A stretch of 64,000 bases of DNA from NCBI GenBank assembly GCA_001508335.1, contig LGFX01000007.1, positions 46,615 through 110,614 on the forward strand, written 5' to 3'. The position numbers and the translations under genes were made by a program. Below, in pieces: positions 62,849 to 64,000 of this stretch (positions within the stretch are counted from its first letter, which is position 1; each line of letters starts with the position of its first letter). The notes below the pieces were generated by a model. The model worked only from the letters and a program-made list of their open reading frames with translations. It was not told the origin of the DNA and made no database searches. Source of the DNA: a candidate division TA06 bacterium 32_111. Its GTDB lineage: Bacteria; Hydrothermota; 32-111.

Positions 62849-63771
62849 CTCTCCATAAGTTTCATAAAGTAATCCTCTAAAGAGTACTCTCTTGGTATAA
62901 AGGATACTATCCTTCCACCATTTTCATTGACTAAATTAACTATACCGTTTGCTAAATCCTCTTTTTCAACTGTAATATAGATTTTATTCTCATGAACTGA
63001 GAAAAATTTAGAAATTTTTTCAAAATTTTTTATCTTTTCCAAAACTTTTTCATTAGAGATTATCTCTATATCTATCTCCTTAATCTCTTTTCTTATAATA
63101 TCTGAGAGATTCCCTATTCCAACTATCTCACCTCTATTTATAACACAAACTTTATCTGCAATCATCTCTATATCTGGAAGAATATGTGTTGAAAAAACAA
63201 CCGTTTTTCCCCTTTTTTTTGCAGTTAGAATTATATCCTTTATCTCCTTTCTTCCCAAAGGATCAAGCCCTGACATAGGCTCATCCAGAATAAGGATTTT
63301 TGGATCATTTATAAGTGAAACAGCAACAGCGAGTCTTTGAACCATCCCTTTAGAAAAAGTCCCCACTTTAGAATTTTCATTCCTTTCAAGTCCAACTAAA
63401 GATAACAAAGTTTTTATTCTATCATTCAAAATATTTTTTTCCATATTGAAGAAGGAACCTACATAAAAGAGTGTTTCATACGCTGTCAAAAAAGGATAAA
63501 AGGATGGATTTTCTGGTAAAAATCCAATTTTTTCTCTAACACTTTTGTTTGATATACTATCACCTAAAATTTTAACATAACCTTCGGTTGGTTTTAAAAT
63601 TCCCATGATTATTTTCAAAGTTGTGGATTTACCAGCACCATTTGGTCCTAAAAAACCAAATATTTCATTTTCATAAACATCAAAACTTATTCCTTTTAGC
63701 GCAACAAAAGTTTTGAAAGGAAAATGGGTTTTATAGATTTTTTTTACATTTGAAATTTCAATCTCTTTCAT
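62845..63771 (-). CDS. ABC transporter ATP-binding protein
   Basis: GFLGPNGAGKSTTLKIIMG, SKGMVQRLAVAVSLINDPKILILDEPMSGLDPLGR. Confidence 0.96.
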   Translation of the reverse strand: MKEIEISNVKKIYKTHFPFKTFVALKGISFDVYENEIFGFLGPNGAGKSTTLKIIMGILKPTEGYVKILGDSISNKSVREKIGFLPENPSFYPFLTAYETLFYVGSFFNMEKNILNDRIKTLLSLVGLERNENSKVGTFSKGMVQRLAVAVSLINDPKILILDEPMSGLDPLGRKEIKDIILTAKKRGKTVVFSTHILPDIEMIADKVCVINRGEIVGIGNLSDIIRKEIKEIDIEIISNEKVLEKIKNFEKISKFFSVHENKIYITVEKEDLANGIVNLVNENGGRIVSFIPREYSLEDYFMKLMER

Positions 63772-63788
63772 ATTTTTTTCATTATAGC

Positions 63789-63822
63789 AAAAAAAAGGGG
63801 CTTTGAAAAGCCCCTTTTTTAT
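63789..63822 (-). terminator. Intrinsic terminator after the pilin-like gene (potentially bidirectional)
   Basis: GGGGCTTTTCAAAGCCCC with T8 on the minus strand and T6 on the plus strand. Confidence 0.9.
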
Positions 63823-63834
63823 GGAAGTTAAATT

Positions 63835-64000
63835 TTACTGAGTTGTTCCAGGAGTTAATTCAAGATCAACTAATCTATCTTTACCATAACCTGTAATCTT
63901 ATAATCCTGACCTGCCTCTGCTGTTCCGTCTGGGTTTGGAGTCTCATAACCAACAAGTCCCTGATCATTTGCTGCTGCAAGCCAAACGTATGCTCCACCA
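63835..64000 (-). CDS. C-terminal end of a pilin/pseudopilin-like protein, partial
   Basis: Not in ORF track. Reverse complement reads GAYVWLAAANDQGLVGYETPNPDGTAEAGQDYKITGYGKDRLVDLELTPGTTQ*; prepilin peptidase nearby. Confidence 0.4.
   Translation of the reverse strand, partial: GGAYVWLAAANDQGLVGYETPNPDGTAEAGQDYKITGYGKDRLVDLELTPGTTQ

Overview
AT-rich bacterial chromosome segment, almost entirely minus-strand and densely packed. The organism looks like a diderm: an LpxH-like hydrolase, a putative outer-membrane beta-barrel lipoprotein and a secreted protein with a T9SS-like C-terminal tail are present. I cannot assign a phylum; an FCB-like candidate phylum is a guess. Housekeeping blocks: cdsA(partial)-uppS-frr-pyrH-tsf-rpsB-rpsI-rplM; recR-ybaB-dnaX-SRP RNA-mltG-ruvX; birA-nadC-lpxH-like; nusB-ribH-ribBA-ribE-ribD behind an FMN riboswitch; tRNA-Leu-tig-clpP-clpX-lon-ktrB-ktrA; grpE-dnaK-dnaJ-rsmE; clpC; an ABC exporter, a prepilin peptidase and a pilin-like gene end. 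The most unusual parts are: (1) a chemosensory operon (cheA, cheC, cheY, cheW) whose only receptor is a predicted soluble 1100-residue chimera of two MCP-like signalling segments and a SBP_bac_5 (OppA/DppA-like) domain, running directly into a TPR/DUF4388/Roadblock gene set; (2) three A9 tracts with 15-nt period in dnaX at the expected end of clamp-loader domain III, where every +/-1 slip gives a gamma-like product of 382-391 aa; (3) a strong unexplained hairpin in the rpsB 5' leader; (4) a 36-bp palindrome over the clpC promoter; (5) a diguanylate cyclase overlapping tail-to-tail with a degenerate HD-GYP response regulator. All calls are from reading motifs and the ORF track; no database search was run, and hand-counted coordinates may be off by a base or two.
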